Assembly: GCA_938035125.1 (NCBI GenBank)
Contig: CALHNS010000037.1
Coordinates: forward strand, 1 to 64,000
From: an uncultured Granulosicoccaceae bacterium
GTDB lineage: Bacteria > Pseudomonadota > Gammaproteobacteria > Granulosicoccales > Granulosicoccaceae
Length of the DNA: 64,000 nucleotides
Direction of reading: 5' to 3'
A program made the position numbers and the translations under genes. Positions 9,901 through 19,898 of the stretch are shown here, piece by piece. Position 1 is the stretch's first letter. Each line of letters begins with the position of its first letter. The notes beneath the pieces are model-generated. The model saw only the letters and a list, made by a program, of their open reading frames with translations, searched no databases and had not been told where the DNA came from.

Positions 9901-10968
9901 ATGGTTCAAGAGCCCCAAAATCCTCAGCTAAAGCTCGATCAGATCTGTGTAAAGCTAGGCGATACCGATGTGGTTAACCAGGTATCGTTTACTTTGGCAG
10001 AAGGCGATATCGGTTGCCTTTTAGGGCCTAGCGGCTGCGGCAAAACCACCCTGCTGCGCACCATCGCAGGCTTTCAGGCCCCAAGCAATGGCAGTGTGCA
10101 CATTGCAGGCTCTGTGATGGCCACCGCTAAGCACCAAACTAGCCCAGAGCACCGTCGCGTGGGCATGGTATTTCAAGACTTAGCGTTGTTTCCTCACATG
10201 AACGTTCGCAAGAATGTGGCATTTGGAATGCGCGGTGCGAAAAAAGCCCAGATCAATAAACGTATTGATGAGCTATTGGAATTGGTAGGGCTGCACACGT
10301 TTGCTAACAGCTACCCCCATCAGCTTTCAGGTGGGCAGCAACAACGAGTTGCCTTAATTCGAGCGATGGCACCACGACCACCAGTTCTGCTATTGGATGA
10401 GCCGTTCAGTAGCCAAGACACCGAACGTCGTGTGCAATTGGCGCATGAGGTGAGAGAAATATTAAAACACGATGGCATAACCGCCATGTTAGTTACTCAC
10501 GATCAATATGAAGCCTTCGCCATTGCCGATCATATAGGTGTAATTCAAGACGGCACCTTATGCCAATGGGATAACGCCTACGATTTGTATCACAAGCCGC
10601 AAGATCGTTTTGTGGCCGACTTTATTGGGGAAGGTGTTTTTGTTTGCGGGAACACACTAGAGAATAATCGTATTCAAACCGAACTTGGCATCATTGAAGG
10701 CGAACTATCAAACCGCTACGAAGTGGGAACTCAAATTGATTTATTGGTTCGACCCGATGATATTTTATACGATGAAAATAGCGCCACACGCGCAACTGTC
10801 ATAGCGAAAGATTTTCGCGGCGCGGATCATCTATACACTTTACGTATGCCGGGTAGCACAAGACTATTATGTTTAGCACCATCGCATTTAAATCACGATG
10901 TGGGTGATCAGTTTGGGGTGCGTTTAAAGCTAGATCATCTGCAAATTTTTGAGCAACAGAGCACTTAA
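9901..10968 (+). CDS. ABC transporter ATP-binding protein (FbpC/PotA-like)
   Basis: Walker A GPSGCGKTT, signature LSGGQQQR, Walker B LLLDEPF; C-terminal TOBE-like region; no permease gene adjacent. Confidence 0.92.
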   Translation: MVQEPQNPQLKLDQICVKLGDTDVVNQVSFTLAEGDIGCLLGPSGCGKTTLLRTIAGFQAPSNGSVHIAGSVMATAKHQTSPEHRRVGMVFQDLALFPHMNVRKNVAFGMRGAKKAQINKRIDELLELVGLHTFANSYPHQLSGGQQQRVALIRAMAPRPPVLLLDEPFSSQDTERRVQLAHEVREILKHDGITAMLVTHDQYEAFAIADHIGVIQDGTLCQWDNAYDLYHKPQDRFVADFIGEGVFVCGNTLENNRIQTELGIIEGELSNRYEVGTQIDLLVRPDDILYDENSATRATVIAKDFRGADHLYTLRMPGSTRLLCLAPSHLNHDVGDQFGVRLKLDHLQIFEQQST

Positions 10969-11857
10969 GCCCTTGCGTTCAGATTTTACTTTTTGGTTGG
11001 CCAATCAGTACTACACAAAGCTTGTTGGAAAAGTGATTCCTGCACAGTGGTATTCCAAGATACCACCGCGCAGTGAAGACCTCTCAATGCCTTCGGGTAA
11101 ACCCACGTTAGAAATTGTAAGCCATTGTTGGCAGTACGCTCACTTAGCAATTTATCAGTTCAGTTCGCTTGCCGCTTACGCGCCAGAACATTTAAATGTT
11201 GTACATACCTTGTTTCACGCAAACAACGATGAAGACACCATCGCGTTAGCAGAATATTTTGCAGAACGAAAGATAAAAAACGTTACTTGGCGTTCAATCG
11301 CGTTACCCAAACAAGAATTATTTCGACGTGCAATTGGTCGACACCGTGCTGCTTTAAACACCGATGCAGACTGGGTATGGTTTGCTGATTGTGATTTAAT
11401 TTTTGGCAAGAATTGCTTAGACAGCCTAGCCAATCATTTAAAAACCCAGCAAACCGGTTTACTGTTCCCTGACGGGGAGCGAATAACCGAACTTTTGCCA
11501 CCCGACCACCCTTGGATAACACAAAGCTTAAAGCAGCCGCGCCCGGTAACCGTTGATGATTCGCAGTTTTACGCCAACCCTATAGTAAAAGCCAAAGGTG
11601 CTTTTCAAATAGTGCACGGTGATGTTGCTCGTACCATGGGCTATTGTGGAAATTTGAAGCTGTATCAACAGCCAGATAATCGGTGGCGTAAAACCTATGA
11701 AGATACGGTATTTCGTAACTTACTCGGGCACGAAGGAGTGCCGGTCACTATCGATAATTTGATGCGCATCCGGCATGCAGCCAAAGGACGGTACAAAGAT
11801 AACTCGAAAATGTCTCAGGTTAGAACGTCTTTGCGAAAAGCTCAGAAACCAACCTAA
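10949..11857 (+). CDS. Glycosyltransferase family 2-like protein
   Basis: WVWFADCDLIFG (DxD-like); TTG start overlapping the ABC ATPase gene by 20 nt. Confidence 0.65.
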   Translation: MSNRALKPLRSDFTFWLANQYYTKLVGKVIPAQWYSKIPPRSEDLSMPSGKPTLEIVSHCWQYAHLAIYQFSSLAAYAPEHLNVVHTLFHANNDEDTIALAEYFAERKIKNVTWRSIALPKQELFRRAIGRHRAALNTDADWVWFADCDLIFGKNCLDSLANHLKTQQTGLLFPDGERITELLPPDHPWITQSLKQPRPVTVDDSQFYANPIVKAKGAFQIVHGDVARTMGYCGNLKLYQQPDNRWRKTYEDTVFRNLLGHEGVPVTIDNLMRIRHAAKGRYKDNSKMSQVRTSLRKAQKPT

Positions 11858-11875
11858 GCTGTTAATCTTTCGAAT

Positions 11876-14443
11876 TCACCGACGCCTTGGTTTTGCTCGT
11901 GCTGTTGGAATCGCATTAGCAGGATCATCCGGCCATGGGTGCTTTGGGTAGCGCCCTGCCATATCTTTTTTCACCGCAGGATAACTACTCACCCAAAAGT
12001 TAACTAAATCGGAAGTTATTTGAACCGGACGCCGGGCTGGGGATAACAAGGCCACTTTCAATGGAATATGGCCTTTCGCAATATTAGGATTCTCTTTACA
12101 ACCAAACATTTCTTGTAACTTTACCGACAACACCACGTCTTGATCAGTATATTCCAACGATATTTTGGAACCGCTGGGCACCTCATAACGACTGGGCAAC
12201 AAAGCCTCTAACTCCTGCTGTTGCTCATAACTTAACAAGGCATTTAAGGCTTCGTACAAATTCAACTGTTGCAGAGCTTTTAAATGAGTCTTACCACCTA
12301 ACCAAACCGACAGCCAATTTTCTAAAGAATCCATCAACGCATCGTCATCAACATCTGGCCAAGTTAACGCCGTGCAATGCTCAGGCAATTGTTTCATCCA
12401 CCCCACTCTGATTTGCCATTGCCGACATTCATCTGTCCAAGGTAAACAGCTTAACCCTCGCTTTCGAATGCCTTGTAATAAGGCCTGCCGTTTATCATCG
12501 TCTTTTATGTCAACAATAGGCTTGGCACTAACCACAAGCTTACCTATGACAACTTGCTGCTCAGCAACTACTCGTTCTTGTTTATCATCCCAGTCACAAA
12601 AACGTCGTTCATTAAACAATTCAGGGCATACGGTAAGAAGCGTATCCATATTCAACGCACAAGCGAGAAACACTCGCGCTTCGCTACCTGCACCACCCAT
12701 GCGTGCAATCGCCAACCATTCGTTTTGCGCTAACGAATCATCTTGCGCTAGATAAACGCCTGCACCACACGCCAGTGTGTATCGATTGTCGTTGCCCGCT
12801 CGACGCCTAGCAATCCAATCTGGGTAGGCCTTAGCTACTAACAAAGATAGTTCGGTGGTGGTCTGTTTCGATGCCGTAAAAATGCAACGGCTACTCATCG
12901 CATCAAGTAGCTGCTTAATTCGATTTTGCATTGGCTTTGTTAAAGGATGCTGAAATGCGTCGATTAAATCAGAATGTCTTCCACTGCTACCCTCTTCAAG
13001 AATGCTGGCAAGCTTACACGCCTCATTTAAACATCCGATCTCATTTGCCCAGCACAACATCGCGCCCAGCCGAGGGTGGATGGGCAGATTCGATACGCAT
13101 TCCCCCATTTTCGTTAATTGTCGGCCATCTAAAATGCCCAGTTGATTCAACAGATCACTTGCGCGATTGATACTGGCTACTGGCGGTGTATCTAACCAAG
13201 GCAATTGATTAGGATCAGACACGCCCCATATCGTAAGCTCTAACAGTAACGTCGATAAATCGGCCCGATGAATTTCTGCCTGCCAACTCAAGGGCCGTCG
13301 AACGTGATCAGCCTCAGACCATAAGCGATAACAAATTCCAGCAGCAGTTCGGCCCGCTCGACCAGAACGTTGAGTGGCACTGGCTTGACTTGCCGATACT
13401 GTTTCTAAATGCATGGCATTCGTGGTGTTATCACAACGCCCACGTCGTTCAAGGCCTGAATCAATAACCACTTGAACACCATCGATGGTTAATGAGGTTT
13501 CTGCAATACTGGTACTGAGAATAATGCGCCTTACCGATTCACTAGCAGGAGCTGTGGCCAAACGCTGAGCTTCACGGCTCACTTGTGAGTGCAGACGATA
13601 AATTTTAATAGTAGGAGAATTGGGCGCGTAAGTGCTTATAAAAGATTGAATGGCAGGCTCCAAGAGATTCGCCGTTCGCTCAATCTCTAAAACACCAGGC
13701 AAGAACACTAGCACATCACCCGCATCAGACTTTATCGCCTTTACAATAACGTTGACTAACTGAATCGGTAGTGCATCGCGTTTATTCGCATTAGTTTGGC
13801 GGGAGTGGGCACCTCTATCAAAACCTGCCGACCATACTGTGCTTACCGGAAACTGCCGCCCTTTGGCATTTATCTGTGCAAGGGATTGCAAGGATGGATT
13901 CTGATTATCGTTTAAATGATCAGCCAATTCACTTGAATTCAATGTGGCCGACATAAACAGTAAACGAAGATCATCACGCAGTGAATTTTGCACCTCTAAA
14001 CATAAGGCTAACCCTAAATCAGCATGCAAACTTCGTTCATGAAATTCATCAAAGATCACCAAACCAATTCCATTAAGTTCAGGATCTGATTGCAGTAAAC
14101 GGGTTAACACACCTTCTGTTACCACCTCTACTACCGTATTTTTTGAAATTCGGCTGTCGCCGCGCATGCGTAGCCCTATCCGTTGCCCCAACGGTTCACC
14201 CAATTGACTAGCTAAACGTTCTGCAACCGATCGTGCAGCTAAACGCCTAGGCTCTAGCATAACGATTTTTTGTGTGGGCTTAGCCGTTTGCAACAACACA
14301 AGCGGTAGCCCCGTACTTTTACCTGCACCGGGTTCTGCCTGCAACAGCACATTGCTATTTTGAAGTGCTTGAATAACATCTACTGCTACATCAGCAATAG
14401 GCAAGTTACTTAAACTGCCAGGCAATGCCGTTAACTTGTTCAA
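11876..14443 (-). CDS. hrpB: ATP-dependent helicase HrpB
   Basis: QAEPGAGKST, DEFHERS, MSATLN, STSIAETSLTIDGV, QRSGRAGRTAAGICYRLW; HrpB C-terminal WPDDPANAIPT. Confidence 0.95.
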   Translation of the reverse strand: MNKLTALPGSLSNLPIADVAVDVIQALQNSNVLLQAEPGAGKSTGLPLVLLQTAKPTQKIVMLEPRRLAARSVAERLASQLGEPLGQRIGLRMRGDSRISKNTVVEVVTEGVLTRLLQSDPELNGIGLVIFDEFHERSLHADLGLALCLEVQNSLRDDLRLLFMSATLNSSELADHLNDNQNPSLQSLAQINAKGRQFPVSTVWSAGFDRGAHSRQTNANKRDALPIQLVNVIVKAIKSDAGDVLVFLPGVLEIERTANLLEPAIQSFISTYAPNSPTIKIYRLHSQVSREAQRLATAPASESVRRIILSTSIAETSLTIDGVQVVIDSGLERRGRCDNTTNAMHLETVSASQASATQRSGRAGRTAAGICYRLWSEADHVRRPLSWQAEIHRADLSTLLLELTIWGVSDPNQLPWLDTPPVASINRASDLLNQLGILDGRQLTKMGECVSNLPIHPRLGAMLCWANEIGCLNEACKLASILEEGSSGRHSDLIDAFQHPLTKPMQNRIKQLLDAMSSRCIFTASKQTTTELSLLVAKAYPDWIARRRAGNDNRYTLACGAGVYLAQDDSLAQNEWLAIARMGGAGSEARVFLACALNMDTLLTVCPELFNERRFCDWDDKQERVVAEQQVVIGKLVVSAKPIVDIKDDDKRQALLQGIRKRGLSCLPWTDECRQWQIRVGWMKQLPEHCTALTWPDVDDDALMDSLENWLSVWLGGKTHLKALQQLNLYEALNALLSYEQQQELEALLPSRYEVPSGSKISLEYTDQDVVLSVKLQEMFGCKENPNIAKGHIPLKVALLSPARRPVQITSDLVNFWVSSYPAVKKDMAGRYPKHPWPDDPANAIPTARAKPRRR

Positions 14444-14447
14444 GTAA

Positions 14448-15629
14448 CTAGATGTTCTCAGCGGTTAATTCACCGCGCGCAATTTGTAAGTACCTTGAAT
14501 CTTTTCCGTGCGGGCAACTTCGAAACAATTGCAATTTCCATAAATACTGTGTGGGGTCTTGCCGAATACTGTCTTCGATTGCGCTATTGAGTTTTGCCGC
14601 ATCAACAATTTCATCCCCACTGGGGTAATTTTCTAAAGCGGGTTGAATGCGAATCTCATACTTGCCTGTTGTTGTGTTCAGATAAGTTGCCATGGGGAAT
14701 ATTTTAGCTTTAGTCAATTTTGTTATCTTTGGCAACATCTTCAAGGTGGCTTTCTGATGAGCAAATAATGGCGCAAAAACTGACGCCTCTGGGCCATAGT
14801 CTTCATCACATAAGTAACATAAAATTGACCCATCCTTCATACGCCGAATCACTTCCCGAAACCCGTCACCACGAGCGATGGGCTTACCACCAAAACGCGA
14901 CCTTGAACGTTGTATCAACCAATCCAACACAGGGTTGTTAAACGGCTTGTAAAACCCTGTCATGTCAAAATCTGGGGATAAGGCTACCAAGCCTGCATCT
15001 AAACACACGGTATGACTGATTAAAAACGCACAGGCTTCACCTTTTTCAAGCGCTGTCGTTACTGGCTCAAGCCCAATTCTTTTTGCACTGTTTTTAACAG
15101 CCTCTTTACTCTGCCACCACTGTTTTGGTATTTGAAAAACCGCTAGCATAAGAGTAAAAAAATAGTCACGCAATAATTTATTACGCGATGCAATATCAAG
15201 CTCGGGAAAACACGCAAGCAAATTGATTTGCGCCGTTTTTACATGACGACTGTTTGACCCTATTTTTTGGATATAAAGCCACGTAAGTAATGAAGCTAAC
15301 TGTCGCTTGATGGCCATAGGCATCAAACTGATCAACGTCAATACAGACGCCCCAAACCAACTTGGCCAAGTACGCAGCCCTTTGGGCGCTTTACCATAAC
15401 TGGATGTAGTATCAGTCATCAAATTTTGTTGGTGTTTATCGTTTAATGATTTGGCTTTCGATTGCTGTGCAGAATCAGAATTTTGTTGATGTTTTTCTGG
15501 CGTTGCTGAATTTTTAATTATTTTAGCGTCAGCGGTATCCGTTAAAAACTTAACTTGTACATTCCATTTACTGTTTGGTTCATCGCTCACGCACTTATGA
15601 TTTCCAAAATGCCGGTGTGAATAATACAA
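14448..15629 (-). CDS. LpxL/HtrB-family lysophospholipid/lipid A acyltransferase
   Basis: ISHTVCLDAGLVAL, CYLCDEDYGPEASVFAPLF, QDPTQYLWKLQLFR; the extended N-terminus may be over-called, with a candidate GTG start near 15590. Confidence 0.82.
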   Translation of the reverse strand: MYYSHRHFGNHKCVSDEPNSKWNVQVKFLTDTADAKIIKNSATPEKHQQNSDSAQQSKAKSLNDKHQQNLMTDTTSSYGKAPKGLRTWPSWFGASVLTLISLMPMAIKRQLASLLTWLYIQKIGSNSRHVKTAQINLLACFPELDIASRNKLLRDYFFTLMLAVFQIPKQWWQSKEAVKNSAKRIGLEPVTTALEKGEACAFLISHTVCLDAGLVALSPDFDMTGFYKPFNNPVLDWLIQRSRSRFGGKPIARGDGFREVIRRMKDGSILCYLCDEDYGPEASVFAPLFAHQKATLKMLPKITKLTKAKIFPMATYLNTTTGKYEIRIQPALENYPSGDEIVDAAKLNSAIEDSIRQDPTQYLWKLQLFRSCPHGKDSRYLQIARGELTAENI

Positions 15630-17100
15630 GCAAGGTAAATATTTCTAAACGGCCAAACAACATTCCCATGCTGAGTACACTTAACGAAAAATCACTTAAC
15701 GATGAATAATTCGCAGCCACTTGGCCTAAGCCAGGCCCCAAATTATTCAAGCAAGCCACTACGGCTGAAAATGCTGTTTCTTGATCTAGCCCATTGGCCA
15801 TTAAAAGTAAAAGCATCAAGGCCATAAGAGCAAGGTAGGTTGCGAAAAAACCCCACACCACGTCAATAGTTTGATTAGGTATCGCACGACTGCCTACCTT
15901 AACCATAATGTTTGCACTGGGGTGCAATAACCTTTTGAGTTCGCGCTGACCTTGCTTGAACAGCAACAACACCCGCACCACTTTCATCCCGCCACCTGTG
16001 GAACCTGCACACCCGCCCACAAAGCTTGCAAACAACAAAAGCACGGGCAAAAACCCTGGCCAATTAAAATACTCAGCCGAGGTGAATCCTGTAGTTGTGC
16101 CAATGGATACCACATGGAATAAACCATCGATGAACGAATCGGATAAATCACTGGTGTTTGTAAGAAATAAATACGAGCTTACAATCACAGTTAACACGAT
16201 CAGTAAACTGATGTACACCCTGAATTCTTCATCTTCTCGGTATTGTTTAAACGATAAATTTCGAATAGACCAACTTCTATTGCTTTTGTTTCTCCGACTC
16301 GACATACCTCGCACCACCATAAAATGCAGCGCAAAGTTCACCCCTGAAATTAGCATAAACAACACCGCTATCATTTCAATGGTGTCGCTGTTATAGAACC
16401 CGATACTGTCGTCGTGAGTAGAAAAACCGCCAATAGCAACCGTTGAAAAGCTATGGCCAATAGCATCAAACATGGGCATACCCGCAAAATAGTACGCGAG
16501 TGCGCAAGTGGTGGTTAACCCTAGATAGATATACCAAAGCGCCTTTGCGGTGCCTGCGATGCGCGGTGTTAATTTGTCTTTATTAACACCAGGAGTTTCT
16601 GCACGATACAACTGCATTCCCCCAATATTCAACATGGGTAAAATGGCGATGGCTAAAACGATGATTCCCATGCCACCCAACCATTGCATTTGCTGGCGGT
16701 AGAACAAAATGGAGTGCGGCAAATCATCTAAGCCCACAATTAGGGTTGCACCAGTGGTGGTTAAGCCAGATACCGATTCAAAAATAGCCGCAGCTATCGA
16801 TAAATCGAGCTCGGTAGAGAGAAAAAACGGTAACCCACCAAACACTGATAATACCGTCCAGAACATAACTACCACGACAAACCCATCGCGTAATCGCAAC
16901 GAGGCCTTCTCATCTTTTACCGGCCATAAAAAACAAAGCCCTGTAAATAACGTGGTAATGAAGGCCAACACAAAAGGCATGATGGCGCCGTCACGATAAA
17001 TCAGCCCGACCAAAACCGGCGGCAACATGGTAATGCTGAACATGGACAACAGTGAGCCCAGCACTCGTAAAACCACTTTGCCTTGAACAGGACTACTCAT
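15595..17100 (-). CDS. trkH: Potassium uptake protein TrkH
   Basis: Multi-TM, SGLTTTGATLI, AIGGFSTHDDSIGF, SIGTTTGFTSAEY, VGGCAGSTGGGMKVVR selectivity-loop repeats. Confidence 0.95.
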   Translation of the reverse strand: MSSPVQGKVVLRVLGSLLSMFSITMLPPVLVGLIYRDGAIMPFVLAFITTLFTGLCFLWPVKDEKASLRLRDGFVVVVMFWTVLSVFGGLPFFLSTELDLSIAAAIFESVSGLTTTGATLIVGLDDLPHSILFYRQQMQWLGGMGIIVLAIAILPMLNIGGMQLYRAETPGVNKDKLTPRIAGTAKALWYIYLGLTTTCALAYYFAGMPMFDAIGHSFSTVAIGGFSTHDDSIGFYNSDTIEMIAVLFMLISGVNFALHFMVVRGMSSRRNKSNRSWSIRNLSFKQYREDEEFRVYISLLIVLTVIVSSYLFLTNTSDLSDSFIDGLFHVVSIGTTTGFTSAEYFNWPGFLPVLLLFASFVGGCAGSTGGGMKVVRVLLLFKQGQRELKRLLHPSANIMVKVGSRAIPNQTIDVVWGFFATYLALMALMLLLLMANGLDQETAFSAVVACLNNLGPGLGQVAANYSSLSDFSLSVLSMGMLFGRLEIFTLLVLFTPAFWKS

Positions 17101-17146
17101 GAATCACTACAACAAAGCAATAAGATTCGAAAAATGCTGACAGACA

Positions 17147-18523
17147 TCAGATGAACGTTACGCCCACTTGGAATAATGTCTCCACATCGTGAATCTGTTG
17201 CTTGTTCGTGACCAACACAATTAAATGGTCCTCAGCCTCAACCACTAAATCGTGGTGTGCGATAAGCACTTCATCGGCGCGAACCACAGCACCAATCGCC
17301 GCACTGGATGGCAAATCAATCTCTGCAATGGTACGACCCACCAGTTTCGATGTCTCTTCATCACCATGTGCCACCCCTTCCAGAGCTTCAGCTCGTCCTT
17401 TTCGCAGGGAATGCACAGCAACAACATCACCTCGACGAATATGTGTTAACAGCGCCCCGATGGTGATTTGTTGAGGGGATATCGCCACATCAATAATATC
17501 GCGTTCAACCAAATCCACATACGCTGGGCGATTGATAAGCGACATAATTTTTCGCGCGCCCATGCGCTTTGCCAACATGGCCGACAATATATTGGCCTCA
17601 TCATCATTGGTTAAGGCACAAAACACATCCATGTCTCGCACATTTTCTTCCACAAGTAGGTCATGGTTTGCCGCATCGCCTAAGAGAACTAACGAATTTG
17701 ATAAAGCGCCGGCTGCGAAATCGTTTCGGCTTTTATCCGCCTCCACCACTTTAACGTTGTAGTTTTGCTCAAGCTTTCTGGCTAATCGGAAACCAATATT
17801 CCCAGCTCCTGCAATCATCACATTACGCACAGGCAGTTCATCGTGGTGAAACTGATGCATGATGGTACTGGTGTGTTGCCGATACCCCAAATAAAACACC
17901 ACATCGTCTACTTCCACCATGGTGTTACCGTCTACGATTATGCCTTCATCGCCTCGGTAAATAGTCACCACACGCGCTTCGATGTCATTTCCCAAAAGGC
18001 CTGTAAGGTTTGACATGGGCTTATTTGCCATGGGCGCACCTTCTTGAACAGACACACCCACAAGACGCACCAGTCCATCAGCAAAATCAATAACCTGAAG
18101 CGCGCCCGGATGCTCAATGATTCTTTGTATGTGATCGGTAACTAACTGCTCTGGGCTGATGAGCACATTAATAGGGATGTGATCGTTATTAAATAAATTG
18201 CGCTCTCGCGTGTATTCAACTGATCGCACTCGTGCAATTTTTTGTGGCGTATGAAACAAGGAATAAGCCACTTGCATCGCAACAATATTGGTTTCATCTG
18301 AATCCGTGGCCGCAATGATCATATCGGCATCTTCAGCACCTGCTCGGCGTAACACGTCGGGATACGAGGCGGCCCCACAGACTGTGCCCAAATCTAAGCG
18401 TGCGCCTAAGTCTCGCAACACTTGCTCATCTGTATCAACAACGGTTACATCGTTGTCTTCTGATGCAAGACTTTGCGCTACCGTCGAACCTACTTGACCG
18501 GCCCCGAGAACAATAATTTTCAT
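17147..18523 (-). CDS. trkA: Trk system potassium transporter TrkA
   Basis: Two Rossmann RCK motifs (MKIIVLGAGQVGSTVAQSL; VMIAGAGNIGFRLARKLE). Confidence 0.97.
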   Translation of the reverse strand: MKIIVLGAGQVGSTVAQSLASEDNDVTVVDTDEQVLRDLGARLDLGTVCGAASYPDVLRRAGAEDADMIIAATDSDETNIVAMQVAYSLFHTPQKIARVRSVEYTRERNLFNNDHIPINVLISPEQLVTDHIQRIIEHPGALQVIDFADGLVRLVGVSVQEGAPMANKPMSNLTGLLGNDIEARVVTIYRGDEGIIVDGNTMVEVDDVVFYLGYRQHTSTIMHQFHHDELPVRNVMIAGAGNIGFRLARKLEQNYNVKVVEADKSRNDFAAGALSNSLVLLGDAANHDLLVEENVRDMDVFCALTNDDEANILSAMLAKRMGARKIMSLINRPAYVDLVERDIIDVAISPQQITIGALLTHIRRGDVVAVHSLRKGRAEALEGVAHGDEETSKLVGRTIAEIDLPSSAAIGAVVRADEVLIAHHDLVVEAEDHLIVLVTNKQQIHDVETLFQVGVTFI

Positions 18524-18536
18524 GGTTGCTGGAGAG

Positions 18537-19898
18537 TTACTCTCTAACCTTGTCGAGGTCGATGTTTAGATTGCGCAGCTTGCGATAAAGATGAGTGCGC
18601 TCCATGCCCACATGTTTTGCAAGATCACCAATGTTACCTTGCACTTCACTTAAACATTTTAGTAAATATTGACGTTCAAAATCGGCCCGTGCTTCTCGAA
18701 GCGGCAAGTCATGACGCAGCGCAAACGAGGATTCTTTGTTCGGCTGCACACCTAAAGCACGATCCACTTCGTTCACTTCAATTTCTGCCGACCCTCCGAT
18801 CAACAAGATTCGCTGCACTAAGTTTTTAAGTTCTAATAAATTTCCCGGCCAATCTAAATTGCGTAACCGATTTTGCCCTGCCACTGTGAAATGTCTGTAC
18901 GGCAGCCCCTCTTCCTCAACATGCCAATTCACAAAGGCTTCTAGCAATGCAGGAATATCTTCAGGATGTTCACGTAACGGTTTTATGTTGATGGTTTCGC
19001 TGGATATTAACCGAGCCAACGTGGCATCTAAGCGGCCTTCCCTTACCGTTGCTTGAATATCCATTCGAGCCGATGCCATGATGCGACATCGAAACGGTAC
19101 CCTCGTGGTACCGCCTACGCGCACAAAACCTTGATGCTCAATAGCGTTACGAACACAATCTTGTGCAGCTGGGGGCAGATGGTCCACATCGGTTAAAAAC
19201 AAGGTGCCGCCGTTTGCTGATTCTAGATACCCCATACGAACGGTTCCATCAACTTCTTCACCTACCAGCTCACGTACCGAATGCGTGGCCGATAAAGTGT
19301 CACAGCGAAGTTGGATAAATGGGCCTTGTATTTTTGCGTTGGCATCGTGCGCGTTTTGCGCAAATAGAACGCGCCCACTGCCTGGTTCACCAATTAACAA
19401 AAGCGAATCCGATCGAGAAGATTGTTCAGCTAAAGCTTTACGAATAGCCGTCATGTGAGCGCTACCGCCTGTTAGTAACGGCAAGCGACGCACGTTTGAC
19501 TTTCCTGCTGCATCGCTGTTTGCAGCTTGTCCTTCGGCCAAGGCTTTCTCAACCGTTAACAACAGCTTTGCCAAAGACACAGGCTTTTCAATAAAATCTA
19601 CCGCCCCGTGGCGCGTTGCCTCTACGGCTGTTTCCACGGTGCCGTGCCCTGAAATCATAATGACAGGAAACGCAAGCTCACCAGAGCCTTGCCAGTTTTT
19701 TAACAAGGTAACGCCATCGGTGTCGGGCATCCAGATATCAAGCAGCACCAAATCTGGACGTGACTCACTGATGCAATCTTGTGCGGCAGCCGCGTTATCG
19801 GCCGTAGATACCTCATAGCCTTCGTCTTCAAGAATTTCTTGCAATAAATTCCTGATATCGGGCTCATCATCAACCACTAATACTGAATTGCCGTTCAC
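18537..19898 (-). CDS. NtrX-like response regulator (REC, degenerate sigma54-AAA+, Fis-type HTH)
   Basis: VLVVDDEPDIRNLL, DLVLLDIWMPDTDG; GEPGSGR in place of Walker A, no GAFTGA, GGTLFLTDVD; C-terminal Fis-like HTH GDLAKHVGMERTHLYRKLRNL. Confidence 0.9.
   Translation of the reverse strand: MNGNSVLVVDDEPDIRNLLQEILEDEGYEVSTADNAAAAQDCISESRPDLVLLDIWMPDTDGVTLLKNWQGSGELAFPVIMISGHGTVETAVEATRHGAVDFIEKPVSLAKLLLTVEKALAEGQAANSDAAGKSNVRRLPLLTGGSAHMTAIRKALAEQSSRSDSLLLIGEPGSGRVLFAQNAHDANAKIQGPFIQLRCDTLSATHSVRELVGEEVDGTVRMGYLESANGGTLFLTDVDHLPPAAQDCVRNAIEHQGFVRVGGTTRVPFRCRIMASARMDIQATVREGRLDATLARLISSETINIKPLREHPEDIPALLEAFVNWHVEEEGLPYRHFTVAGQNRLRNLDWPGNLLELKNLVQRILLIGGSAEIEVNEVDRALGVQPNKESSFALRHDLPLREARADFERQYLLKCLSEVQGNIGDLAKHVGMERTHLYRKLRNLNIDLDKVRE

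Noticed and set aside
12372-12755. 127-aa plus-strand ORF inside hrpB
   Set aside because: Antisense translation of a conserved helicase gene; no independent support.
15420-15500. Twice-occurring KHQQN-encoding sequence in the N-terminus of the LpxL-like ORF
   Set aside because: Two imperfect short copies in a low-complexity region that may not even be translated; insufficient evidence for a real repeat.
15956-16396. 146-aa plus-strand ORF inside trkH
   Set aside because: Fully antisense to a clearly conserved gene, with no recognisable motif or RBS.
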